Below, piece by piece: positions 1 to 7,583 of a DNA stretch of 16,590 nt (position 1 is its first letter; each line of letters begins with the position of its first letter). Under the pieces are notes generated by a model that worked only from the letters and a program-made list of their open reading frames with translations, was not told the origin of the DNA and made no database searches. The stretch is from Pyrinomonadaceae bacterium (GTDB taxonomy: Bacteria; Acidobacteriota; Blastocatellia; Pyrinomonadales; Pyrinomonadaceae), in assembly GCA_014379075.1 (NCBI GenBank), contig JACMMN010000084.1, positions 1-16,590 of the forward strand. Direction: 5' to 3'. A program made the translations under genes and the position numbers.

Positions 1-389
1 ACCAGGCCTATCAACGGAGCAAGCCTGGTCATTTCCTGACTTTGAAATATATTTCCGATCAATTGAGGAAATATATAGAGGGTCAGACAAGCGATGCCGC
101 CTACCGAAAAGTTGAAGATCAGGATATTGAAAACGGTGGACGCCCGCCTCAGACCGGTACTGCGGGATAGGAAGTAATAGGCACTCATGCTGAATCCGAG
201 CGGCAGTACAGCCGTAGCATTTACGATCACCTGGAAGGCCTGGCGATAAATTCCGACATTTTCCTGACTCAAAAAACGGACGATCAAAAGCGGCAAAAGG
301 AACGTAAAGCCAAAGCCGACGACCTTTGCAAACAAAAGCCAGGCGCCTTGCGTTCTAAGCGATAAATTTCCATTTTCCGGATTTTCCAA
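1..389 (-). CDS. Wzx-type polysaccharide flippase (MOP superfamily), 3' end outside the window
   Basis: This is the first ~129 codons of an integral membrane protein; the rest lies beyond base 1. The visible part has a short polar N-terminus (residues 1-12), then hydrophobic segments at about 16-37, 52-72 and 84-108. Between the first two is the pattern RFLSQENVGIYRQ (38-50), which resembles the conserved loop after the first helix of Wzx/RfbX flippases (FlgxxxyGxYrq). Such proteins move undecaprenyl-diphosphate-linked repeat units from the cytoplasmic to the periplasmic face. The start is inferred to be TTG at 389-387. An in-frame TAA lies three codons upstream, and the only visible ATG in frame is inside the second hydrophobic segment. 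No good ribosome site precedes the TTG. It follows the GT2 gene after 71 bases and is the last visible gene of the exopolysaccharide operon. The family call is fairly sure from context; the start is less so. Confidence 0.72.
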   Translation of the reverse strand, partial: MENPENGNLSLRTQGAWLLFAKVVGFGFTFLLPLLIVRFLSQENVGIYRQAFQVIVNATAVLPLGFSMSAYYFLSRSTGLRRASTVFNILIFNFSVGGIACLTLYIFPQLIGNIFQSQEMTRLAPLIGL

Positions 390-460
390 TTTTATTTATA
401 AGTCAATTTTGGGTTCAGTGCGGATCAATTTCGTGCGAAGTTCAAGCAATATTGCTAGTT

Positions 461-1507
461 TTATACTTCGGTCTCGGTTTTTTTTTCCGTTGAAGGGATG
501 AAAACTATTTCATATTTGCGGCGTCCTTTATAAACTCTTAACAGCAAGCGCGGCGCTATCTTTATCAAGCTGATAATCAGATACAGATATTTGGATCTTC
601 GATATTCGTTGGCCTTTTCAAAGGCTTTTTTTGAGGCCGCAAAATCTTCCTGCAGCAGGAACGATTTGCCCCTTTCGACTTCCATATCGGCCCGAAGTCT
701 TTCCCGTTGGCGGCGAACGATGTCCTCTTGCTCGCGGTTGAGATCGATCATTTCGACAATGCGGTCGAAAGAATCGAGTTCTCGCTGGATGCGTTGGATC
801 GAATCACCCGAAATGCTGTCGAGACGGACCCGGTATTTGAGCAAAATTTTTTTCTGATAGCCCAAACGCGATCCTCTGTGCGACATCTTCAACCATAAGT
901 TAAAATCCATCGCCCGAGGCAGTGCCGGCTCAAACCTTCCGGCATTTAGAACCGCCTCTTTGCGGGCGACAGTGCTTGACAGAAGAATATTACATCTGAA
1001 ATCGAGCAGACTCTCAAAGTTTGCTTCACCATCGGACGGGGCCGCCTGCATAAAATTCTGTCCGGCAAAGGCGGGCTCGCCGAAAAGATGAGCATCAGCG
1101 TAAACCAGATCGTAGTTGTTCGTCTCGAGAAATTTAACCTGCGATTCGAGGAAGCCGGGCAGCCAAATATCGTCTCCGTCCAGAAACGCGAGCAATTCGC
1201 CGCGCGAATGTTCGATTCCGGTATTCCGCGCCGTGCTTGCACCCTTGTTTGCCTGTTTCAGATAGATTATCTGCTCGAAAAAAGGTTGCAGAACATTTTC
1301 AAATTCGGCTGAGTCTGGCGAGCCGTCATTGATAACGATGGTCTCGTAATTCAGGAAGGTTTGCGCCGCGACGGAATCAAGGGTTTCGACTATAAATGCG
1401 GCAACTTTATAGGCAGGAATTATCACACTCACTTTTGGGAGGTCTTTTATTACATCGCGGCCAATACGCTTTGTAAAATTCTGGTTTGAATTTGATAAAT
1501 CTTGCAT
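461..1507 (-). CDS. GT2 family glycosyltransferase with a helical C-terminal extension
   Basis: This 348-residue protein probably adds one sugar to the lipid-linked repeat unit at the cytoplasmic membrane face. The GT-A fold runs from about residue 26 to 235. It shows the start motif VSVIIPAYK (26-34), NDGS (60-63) for the nucleotide, and LAFLDGDD (106-113), which contains the DxD metal/nucleotide-sugar site. The stretch AMDFNLWLKMS (199-209) sits where the catalytic-base region is expected. There is no N-terminal membrane segment. The C-terminal part is unusual: residues 240-305 are charged and helical-looking, perhaps TPR-like or coiled coil. A hydrophobic stretch at about 306-326 follows, with a basic tail that could dock to the membrane. 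The gene lies 29 bases after the preceding GT2 gene, with no strong ribosome site. Donor and acceptor sugars cannot be read from the sequence. A run of nine A on the coding strand (478-486) sits near the 3' end. Confidence 0.88.
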   Translation of the reverse strand: MQDLSNSNQNFTKRIGRDVIKDLPKVSVIIPAYKVAAFIVETLDSVAAQTFLNYETIVINDGSPDSAEFENVLQPFFEQIIYLKQANKGASTARNTGIEHSRGELLAFLDGDDIWLPGFLESQVKFLETNNYDLVYADAHLFGEPAFAGQNFMQAAPSDGEANFESLLDFRCNILLSSTVARKEAVLNAGRFEPALPRAMDFNLWLKMSHRGSRLGYQKKILLKYRVRLDSISGDSIQRIQRELDSFDRIVEMIDLNREQEDIVRRQRERLRADMEVERGKSFLLQEDFAASKKAFEKANEYRRSKYLYLIISLIKIAPRLLLRVYKGRRKYEIVFIPSTEKKTETEV

Positions 1508-1536
1508 TGAACGTCGATCAAAAATAAATTGTTATT

Positions 1537-2700
1537 TTACGATTTTTCACGGATCGGCTCCCAACTGGCATAGCGTTCGCCGCGAAGGAATTTATAGAAC
1601 CCGACCCAAGAAGCCAAATTGGTCAGCACAAAGTAAAGCGGCATCGCTAGAACCCCCGATTTCATTCCTTTTTTCTCCAATAGCCAAGCAATCAAAGCTA
1701 TTGCGTAAAAAACGATCTGAAAAACCAATAGGATAAAGAACAAATCCGAAGAGAACGCCAGAAAAATAGTAGTCAGCAACAATACGAATAAGAAAACCGG
1801 GATGCTGTACCTCAATAACTTATGTGAGATCAATTCGATGGCAAAGAAACCGCTCTTTAGCGGATTCAGCATTTCACGGTTGCGCCAAAGGTCGGTGAAC
1901 GTCTGCGAGATAACACGGACGCGCATTTGCATTTCTTTTTCGCTCTGCCTATTGGTTTCCTCAGTACAGACGGCCCCCGGTTCATACACTGAACGTAAGC
2001 CCTGCCGGTAAACGACCGTGCATATAAGAAAATCCGAACAGGCCTCGGGGTACATCGGCATGTACGCCGATCTCCTAACAGCGTACAAACAGCCCGACAC
2101 ACCTATCAGAGAACACGCTTTGCTTTCACTCTCTTTCAAAGAGGTCTCATAGTTCCAATACGAACGAGCTCCCGTCCCGACGCCGGATTCACTCTCATCT
2201 ACATAGATCAGCCGTCCCGCCACACATCCAACCGTTTGGTCCGCGAAATTCGGCACCAGAGCCTTTAAGACATCCGATTGAAACATCGTAGTCGCATCCG
2301 AAAATAAGATCACTTCCCCGTCCGCCTGTTCCACGGCCTTATTCTGTGTGTGCGTTTTGCCGACCCTGCCGTCCTGCCGGAAAAGATTTACGCCCTTTGC
2401 GGCGAACTCCTTAACGATCTCGTCGGTCCCGTCGGTTGATCCGTCGGACGCGACAATAATTTGAAGTTTTTCCAGCGGGTAATCGATCGCGAGCGTGTTC
2501 TCGATCTTGCCGCGAATATCCTGTTCCTCATTGTAAGCGGTGATTATTATGGAGACTTTCGGCTCAAAATCCCCTTTTTTGATCTGCTTCGGAAATAATC
2601 GGCTGATAATATACACAAGCAGCGGGTAGCCGATGTAAACATAAAAAATTATGCCTACACTAAGCCAAAAGACAAATATTGCTAACGTGATAAAAATCAT
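1537..2700 (-). CDS. Membrane-bound processive-type GT2 glycosyltransferase
   Basis: This 387-residue GT2 enzyme has one N-terminal membrane helix (about 3-30) and three C-terminal helices (about 299-318, 319-341 and 347-368), the layout of membrane glycosyltransferases related to PgaC/BcsA. The catalytic domain (about 48-290) shows VSIIITAYNEE (49-59), SDGSTDGT (85-92), VGKTHTQNKA (113-122) and FSDATTM (133-139). The last is the position of the DxD-like aspartate, here D135 followed by A-T. The acceptor-site region reads EACSDFLI (219-226). The usual QxxRW is replaced by a looser segment, QMRVRVISQTFTDLW (258-272). It probably extends the repeat unit at the cytoplasmic face; processive polymerisation is possible but unproven. 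Its ATG overlaps the TAA of the upstream polymerase/ligase gene by one base (TAATG), pointing to translational coupling. Confidence 0.87.
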   Translation of the reverse strand: MIFITLAIFVFWLSVGIIFYVYIGYPLLVYIISRLFPKQIKKGDFEPKVSIIITAYNEEQDIRGKIENTLAIDYPLEKLQIIVASDGSTDGTDEIVKEFAAKGVNLFRQDGRVGKTHTQNKAVEQADGEVILFSDATTMFQSDVLKALVPNFADQTVGCVAGRLIYVDESESGVGTGARSYWNYETSLKESESKACSLIGVSGCLYAVRRSAYMPMYPEACSDFLICTVVYRQGLRSVYEPGAVCTEETNRQSEKEMQMRVRVISQTFTDLWRNREMLNPLKSGFFAIELISHKLLRYSIPVFLFVLLLTTIFLAFSSDLFFILLVFQIVFYAIALIAWLLEKKGMKSGVLAMPLYFVLTNLASWVGFYKFLRGERYASWEPIREKS

Positions 2701-4298
2701 TAAGCCTTCTGCAATTTCAGCGTTCCATCGCTACGGATTTCACTCGTCTCCAGAATTTGATCGTTCGCGTATTCTGTCTGGTAGATGCGGCGCAGACAAA
2801 CCGCGAAGGCGATCGGATAATAGATATACCATTGATAAGCGACCGACCCAAAAAAACTGGAAACCATATATCCGGCGATACTCGCCTGTAATCCTATTGA
2901 CGTTAAATAGATCCATGAATTATCTTCCCGCCGCACTATTTGCCTTTCAATCGCAGCAAGTTTCCGCCAGGGACTAATCATAAAGATCATATAAGCCGCA
3001 AATGCCAACCATCCCAGCTCAGCGGAAACCTGCGTAAAGGCATTGTGTGTCTCCAGATTCCGGGTGCCGACAATAGGGAAGTTGCCGAGTCCGATGCCTA
3101 AAGGATTACGCAACGTAACCAAAAAAGACTGCTTTAAGAGTTCGGTTCGCTGATCGGACGATCCAACTGAATCAAGTGCCGGCACGAAAATCGACAACAT
3201 CCGAATGCCGTAATTTCCCGGTGCAAGAGCAATTATAATCAACGCTAAAACACCAGAAATCAAAATAGACTTAAGCCGTTGGTTTTTGCCGATCTTCCAC
3301 ACTAAGACCGCCGCCACCGTGATCAGACCTAAAAACCCGCCGCGTGACTGCGTCACCATATTTCCGGCCACCATCATTCCTGCGGCCACAAAATACATGA
3401 GTTTCGCCAGCTTTTTTTTCGACGCAAGACCCAATACGACCGCGACCGGCATAAAGATCACGAGGTGCCCTGCCATGTCGTTCGGATTACCGAACATCCC
3501 TCCGAAATCGACGCTAACACGATAACCCTCAGTCGCAAATTCGCCTTTTTGATATAAATCGAGAGCCTGGTAACTCAGCATCACACCAACTCCGATCGCG
3601 AGCCACATCAACCCTTTTAGCCTCAACTTTGTTCGCAGCGTATTTACCATTATGACAAAGATGATTACTACTTTGCTTAGAGTTTCATTGAAGGTTTCCC
3701 ACGCAAGCCCCGGGTTTTTCGCAATTGGAATGGTCAAAACTGCCCAAAAAGCCAGAAAAAGGATGCATTTGACCTCGGTAGTTAATATGGTCAACGAAGA
3801 TTCGATGGATAACTGTGTCGGCACATACACAACAAGCGTTACAACGGCGAGAATCATTGCCATCGAGCTCAGTGCCGACAATGCGGGTATTAATTCGTAT
3901 GGCCGAAAATAAAGAGTCAACGTAAAAAGAAAAACGCCGGCGTAGGTCAAGGTATGCCCTTTCCTTTTTGACCAACTGTCGTTGTTCAGTAATTTTTGAT
4001 CTTTCCTGATGAGCCTCGATATTTTGTTCCGTTGCCTTAGTTGGTCAATCGAAGGTTTATCTAAAGCCTCTCGACGTTCGTTCGACGTCTCTAAAATCGA
4101 AGTTTCATCAACGATTTGCTTGCGGCTTTTGCCTTCTTCACTTGAGTCAATTTCACGATCGGAAACGCTAAATTGCCCGGCGGCTTCTTCGTTAACCGTC
4201 GTCCTGGGCTTTAGCGAAGCGCGGTCGTCCGATCCGTCGATTTTTGAACTAGACGAAAATGTTTTGAATCCAGGATTTTTCGTCTTATGTATAGACAT
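2700..4298 (-). CDS. Wzy/WaaL-like O-antigen ligase/polymerase family membrane protein
   Basis: This 532-residue polytopic protein is of the Wzy_C/O-antigen ligase family, which joins or transfers lipid-linked glycans on the periplasmic side. From residue ~117 to ~502 it is a series of hydrophobic helices. Family marks are TQSRGGFLGL (316-325), with the conserved arginine R319 at a helix edge, and the large periplasmic-loop segment LGIGLGNF (400-407). That is followed by THNAFTQVSAELGW (417-430), containing the conserved histidine H418. In this operon a Wzy-type polymerase is the likeliest role. Unusual is a hydrophilic N-terminus of about 112 residues, rich in Ser, Glu, Lys and Arg, before the first membrane helix. 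No in-frame ATG lies between residue 1 and M146, which is already within a helix, so the extension looks genuine. A 94-base gap separates it from the upstream propeller gene; it contains the palindrome TTTGATCAAA (4338-4347) but nothing else recognisable. Confidence 0.85.
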   Translation of the reverse strand: MSIHKTKNPGFKTFSSSSKIDGSDDRASLKPRTTVNEEAAGQFSVSDREIDSSEEGKSRKQIVDETSILETSNERREALDKPSIDQLRQRNKISRLIRKDQKLLNNDSWSKRKGHTLTYAGVFLFTLTLYFRPYELIPALSALSSMAMILAVVTLVVYVPTQLSIESSLTILTTEVKCILFLAFWAVLTIPIAKNPGLAWETFNETLSKVVIIFVIMVNTLRTKLRLKGLMWLAIGVGVMLSYQALDLYQKGEFATEGYRVSVDFGGMFGNPNDMAGHLVIFMPVAVVLGLASKKKLAKLMYFVAAGMMVAGNMVTQSRGGFLGLITVAAVLVWKIGKNQRLKSILISGVLALIIIALAPGNYGIRMLSIFVPALDSVGSSDQRTELLKQSFLVTLRNPLGIGLGNFPIVGTRNLETHNAFTQVSAELGWLAFAAYMIFMISPWRKLAAIERQIVRREDNSWIYLTSIGLQASIAGYMVSSFFGSVAYQWYIYYPIAFAVCLRRIYQTEYANDQILETSEIRSDGTLKLQKA

Positions 4299-4392
4299 TC
4301 CAAACGCGTTCTACCCTCGGCTAATCGTAAAGCCAGATTTGATCAAACAAAACGCGAAAGACCTTACGAAAAGTCATCGATTTCCCCTTCAC

Positions 4393-5349
4393 TCAATTAT
4401 CCATCACAAGAATTGTTCCGCCAAAGCCTACTGCAAAACCTCGTTTTCCGGCAAAAAAAATCCTTTCAAGTTTGTGTTTCACCCCGGTTTTTTCACGCTT
4501 CCAAATATTTCCCGCCGTTGTTGTGGATAAAATTGTTCCGTTATCACCCGCGACATATCCTTCGTTTGCATTAATAAAAAACACGTCGGAAAGATGTTCG
4601 GTGACGCCGGAGATTTGCTCCCGCCATTGTTTCCCGCCATTTTCGGTAAAATAAATGCTGCCCGTTCCACCAGCGGCCCATCCCGTTCGCGGATCGGCGT
4701 AAAACACGGAACTAAATTTCGTTTTGATGTCGCCGGCAAGTGTTGCATTGCTCCAGCTTATCCCTCCATCTTCCGTAAAAAGAACTGTCCCGCCCCCGCC
4801 AACCAATGTACCGTGTAAATCGTCGGCAAAATAGCCGTCAAGCATCAAATACCGGACAGGCAGCACAGATCTCTTCCAATTCGACCGATGGTCCTGCATC
4901 ATCCAAATTGCGCCGCCTTCACCAACTCCAAACCCGCGGCCGTCATTTGAAAAGAAGATGCGTGCGATCCTATCGCGGCCTTCCTTAAACTGGATGCTTT
5001 GCCACGTTGCTCCACCATTCGATGTTTGAAGCAGGTACGACGGAGAACCGTCCCCGCTTTTAAAAATATCCGCTTCGCAAAGCAGCCAGCCGTTTTTATC
5101 ATCCGTAAAATAAACGTCTCGAATGTTATCGGTGGTAAATTTTTTACCCTGCCGCCAAATCTTTCCGCCATCGGAAGTTAAAAGAAAGGTCCCGCCGCTG
5201 CCCACGACCCATCCTGTGTGCTGATCGACAAAATAAACAGAATGAAGCCACGCAAGCGTTCCGGATTCTTGCTTGATCCATCTCGCGTTGACCGACTGAA
5301 AGCACAAAAGGCAGACAATTGGCACGAGCACTTTTTTTAAGCGATTCAT
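4393..5349 (-). CDS. Secreted YCF48-like seven-repeat beta-propeller protein
   Basis: This 318-residue protein has a signal peptide (basic N-terminus, hydrophobic core, probable cleavage after SVNA) and then seven repeats. Numbering the TTG just upstream of the chosen ATG as residue 1, the repeats centre on GWVVGSGGTFLLTSDGG (47-63), GWLLCEA to TSNGGATW (88-117), GFGVGEGGAIW (140-150), GTLVGGGGTVLFTEDGG (181-197), GWAAGGTGSIYFTENGG (224-240), GYVAGDNGTILSTTTAG (265-281) and GFAVGFGGTILVMDN (305-319). The repeated G[WFY]xxGxxGtil plus DGGxxW pattern is that of the YCF48/HCF136 photosynthesis-assembly-factor-like propellers and resembles BNR repeats. Seven blades would close the ring. No catalytic role is evident; a scaffold or glycan-binding role in the periplasm is inference. 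It lies between the Wza-like and Wzy-like genes. ATG at 5349 is chosen over the adjacent TTG at 5352 because AAGGA lies 8 bases before it. Confidence 0.86.
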   Translation of the reverse strand: MNRLKKVLVPIVCLLCFQSVNARWIKQESGTLAWLHSVYFVDQHTGWVVGSGGTFLLTSDGGKIWRQGKKFTTDNIRDVYFTDDKNGWLLCEADIFKSGDGSPSYLLQTSNGGATWQSIQFKEGRDRIARIFFSNDGRGFGVGEGGAIWMMQDHRSNWKRSVLPVRYLMLDGYFADDLHGTLVGGGGTVLFTEDGGISWSNATLAGDIKTKFSSVFYADPRTGWAAGGTGSIYFTENGGKQWREQISGVTEHLSDVFFINANEGYVAGDNGTILSTTTAGNIWKREKTGVKHKLERIFFAGKRGFAVGFGGTILVMDN

Positions 5350-5357
5350 CAATTCGA

Positions 5358-5362
5358 TCCTT
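5358..5362 (-). promoter_or_regulatory. Ribosome binding site AAGGA deciding the propeller gene's start
   Basis: AAGGA lies 8 bases before ATG 5349 and only 5 before TTG 5352. This favours the ATG. It overlaps the end of the upstream exporter gene's stop region, so the two genes are tightly packed. Confidence 0.55.
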
Positions 5363-6123
5363 TAGAATGGAGTGCCTAGAAGAATTCTCAGCGCTCCAAC
5401 CCGGCCTATGGTGTCAAGCACTTTCGTCAAACTCCATTTCTTTTCAGGAACGATAATCTGATCGCCCGGCAATAGATAGGGTACTTCGATCTTTCCGCTC
5501 AGCAGATCGTCAAAATTTATAACCGTTTGCGTAAACCCGCCCTGCTGATTCATGCGCACGAGGAGAATTCGTTTCTTATCTCCTGCGGTTGCGATCCCGC
5601 CCGCTTCCGCAACCGCCTCATAAACGTTATAGCGACGGTTCATTATTTTTACGCCCGGGACCGCGACTTTTCCCAAAACGCTGAATCTCGCCGATCCGGC
5701 TTTATCAAGCATCACCATGACCTGAGGGTCGATTATGTATTCGTCCAATTTTTTCTTGATCTCTTCGGCAACTTGCTCAGTCGTCTTACCACCGACAAAT
5801 ACACCGCCGCGAATTAGCGGGTAGGAGATCCTGGAGGTCGGAGGAATAATTATTCCGGCTTTTGAATATTTTGCCTCTCCAAAAACCTCCACCGAAATCA
5901 CATCTTCAGGCCCAAGATGGTATTCGCGGAGATAATTAGTGTAGTAGGGCAATATTGCCGCCTCTTCGTCGGACAGAGCCGTTTGCGGCATATTGGATTT
6001 CGAGTCGGTGTTTACCGCCTTTTGTACTGACATCGCAGGAGGCTGTGCGATAAGACCACATCCGAAAACCAAACCCAGCACGAAGCTCAGGCCGATTTTT
6101 TTCGTCAAACTTATAATTTTCAT
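5362..6123 (-). CDS. Wza-like polysaccharide export protein (Poly_export/SLBB)
   Basis: This 253-residue exported protein would form the outer-membrane or periplasmic channel through which the polymer leaves the cell. Residues 1-28 are a signal sequence. Cysteine C22 in LVFGC could be a loose lipobox (phenylalanine at -2 is unusual), or cleavage may follow GLIA (26). The Poly_export domain begins at YHLGPEDVISVEVFG (68-82) and runs to about 140 (PQVMVML). One SLBB domain follows, about 145-225, with SVLGKVAVPGV (148-158), EAGGIATAGDKK (173-184) and YLLPGDQIIVPE (216-227). The final ~24 residues (230-253) may form an amphipathic helix like the Wza C-terminal barrel helix. It has fewer SLBB domains than classical Wza (about 380 residues) and is typical of exosortase-linked loci. 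It lies 37 bases after the sugar transferase gene and has a strong ribosome site. Confidence 0.88.
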   Translation of the reverse strand: MKIISLTKKIGLSFVLGLVFGCGLIAQPPAMSVQKAVNTDSKSNMPQTALSDEEAAILPYYTNYLREYHLGPEDVISVEVFGEAKYSKAGIIIPPTSRISYPLIRGGVFVGGKTTEQVAEEIKKKLDEYIIDPQVMVMLDKAGSARFSVLGKVAVPGVKIMNRRYNVYEAVAEAGGIATAGDKKRILLVRMNQQGGFTQTVINFDDLLSGKIEVPYLLPGDQIIVPEKKWSLTKVLDTIGRVGALRILLGTPF

Positions 6124-6132
6124 TTCCTCTTT

Positions 6133-6137
6133 CCTCC
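6133..6137 (-). promoter_or_regulatory. Ribosome binding site GGAGG of the exporter gene
   Basis: GGAGG lies 9 bases before ATG 6123, with a second weaker AGAGGA between them. It supports the chosen start and suggests good translation. Confidence 0.6.
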
Positions 6138-6160
6138 CGGCACTGGCCGATCACCGTTAG

Positions 6161-7546
6161 CTATCTTCCGCCTTTGCCGAATAAAACTGTCTTAACCGTT
6201 TCAAAAAATATCATCACATCCAATGCCAAGGTCTGGTTTTTAATGTAATACAGGTCGTATTGCAGCTTTTTACGAGCGTCTTCGACCGAGGCCCCGTACG
6301 GATACTTGATCTGGGCCCAGCCCGTCAGCCCCGGGGCCACCAGATGGCGGAGTTCGTAATATGGAACTTCCTCGGCAAGTTTTGAAACGAAATGCGGGCG
6401 TTCCGGGCGTGGCCCTATAAAATTCATATCGCCTTTGATAATGTTCCAAAATTGCGGAATTTCATCGATCCGGATCTTTCTTATAACGCGGCCGACGAGG
6501 GTTGTGCGGTTGTCCCCGCTGGACGCCCAAACCGGGCCGTCCGCCTCGGCATCTATTTTCATCGAACGGAATTTTAACAGCTCAAAAACACGGCCGTTTT
6601 TCCCGACCCGCTGCTGCTTGTAAAAGAATGACCCTTCCGATTCAAGCTTGATCAAAATAGCCGTGAGTAATGCAAACGGAAAAGATAACGTCAAACCGAT
6701 CAAAGCTAAGATGCGGTAAATAATGTCACGTGAGAACAGCGTCAGCTGCGTATCGCGGGATCGCTGTGAATAGATCAACCACGATGGGTGAAGCATATCC
6801 AAATGGACGCGTCCGGTCACTCTTTCAAAAAATGACGTGCATTCCTCGATACTTACTCTACCCGCCAGACGGAGCCGCAAAAGGACTTCAGGCGGAAGAG
6901 CTCCGCGCCGTTCGCGAACCCCGATCACGATGCAGTCGATCCTTTCTCTCTCGACTATCTCCTCCAGATCAACTATATTGCCCAGATGCCGAGCTTCCGG
7001 AATCCTGCGTTTAATGGCTCCGAAATTGTCGGTAATGAACCCGGAGATTCGAAGACCGAAGTCGCGCCGCCTCAAAACTGCCTCTGCAGTGTCGATGACA
7101 AGTTCCGCGTCGCCGACTATCAAAATCTTCTCTCCGATCCCTGGATGGCCGAGCAGAAAATGGATCCAGATGCGAAATGCCAGCAGCATCACGAGCGTAA
7201 TGACCATCGAGTAAAGGGCCGTACCGCGGCCGATCTGCAGCGTTGGCGAGAAGTAAAAAACGACCGCCAAGAGGACCCAGCCGCTGCCCAGCGCCTGGAT
7301 CAGTCGGGCGTTCAATTCACGGCGATTGTGCATCACTGTGAAATCGTAGAGGTCGTAAAAATAGAGAGCCGATAAACATATGAGCGTCACGAGCCCGACC
7401 TTGTACCACCCGTTGTTTTCGTTTAGTTGAAAGAGAGCTCCGTCCAGTCCCAATCGCAGATACAACGCCAAGATAAGCCCCGCGCCGACAATCACGATAT
7501 CGACTGCGAATAATAATATGGTGCGGCGGCTGATTCTTGTACTCAT
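6161..7546 (-). CDS. Polyprenyl-phosphate sugar-1-phosphate transferase (priming enzyme, PEP-CTERM/EpsB type)
   Basis: This 461-residue enzyme would load the first sugar-1-phosphate onto undecaprenyl phosphate, starting repeat-unit synthesis. Four N-terminal membrane helices (about 10-30, 49-66, 86-101 and 110-131) are followed by a Rossmann-like domain (about 138-240), with ILIVGDAEL (141-149) and DCIVIGVRERR (204-214). A further membrane or re-entrant helix lies at about 273-299. The C-terminal catalytic domain shows YKQQRVGKNGR (309-319), LLKFRSM (323-329), RIDEIPQFWNIIKGDMNFIG (359-378) with the catalytic D361-E362 pair, GPRPERP (378-384) and APGLTGWAQI (404-413). Length and layout match WbaP/WcaJ-like proteins and the exosortase-associated EpsB family. 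Substrate (glucose-1-P, galactose-1-P or another) cannot be told. It lies 37 bases after the tyrosine kinase gene, with a weak GGAAA ribosome site. Confidence 0.92.
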   Translation of the reverse strand: MSTRISRRTILLFAVDIVIVGAGLILALYLRLGLDGALFQLNENNGWYKVGLVTLICLSALYFYDLYDFTVMHNRRELNARLIQALGSGWVLLAVVFYFSPTLQIGRGTALYSMVITLVMLLAFRIWIHFLLGHPGIGEKILIVGDAELVIDTAEAVLRRRDFGLRISGFITDNFGAIKRRIPEARHLGNIVDLEEIVERERIDCIVIGVRERRGALPPEVLLRLRLAGRVSIEECTSFFERVTGRVHLDMLHPSWLIYSQRSRDTQLTLFSRDIIYRILALIGLTLSFPFALLTAILIKLESEGSFFYKQQRVGKNGRVFELLKFRSMKIDAEADGPVWASSGDNRTTLVGRVIRKIRIDEIPQFWNIIKGDMNFIGPRPERPHFVSKLAEEVPYYELRHLVAPGLTGWAQIKYPYGASVEDARKKLQYDLYYIKNQTLALDVMIFFETVKTVLFGKGGR

Positions 7547-7583
7547 TTTCCGATCAATATGAAAGCATCTCTACCACAAATCC

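Noticed and set aside
4338..4347. Perfect palindrome TTTGATCAAA in the gap before the polymerase/ligase gene
   Set aside because: Ten-base palindromes of this kind are expected by chance, and nothing around it suggests an operator.
5351..5352. TTG at 5352 as start of the propeller gene
   Set aside because: The ATG one codon later has the better spacing to AAGGA.
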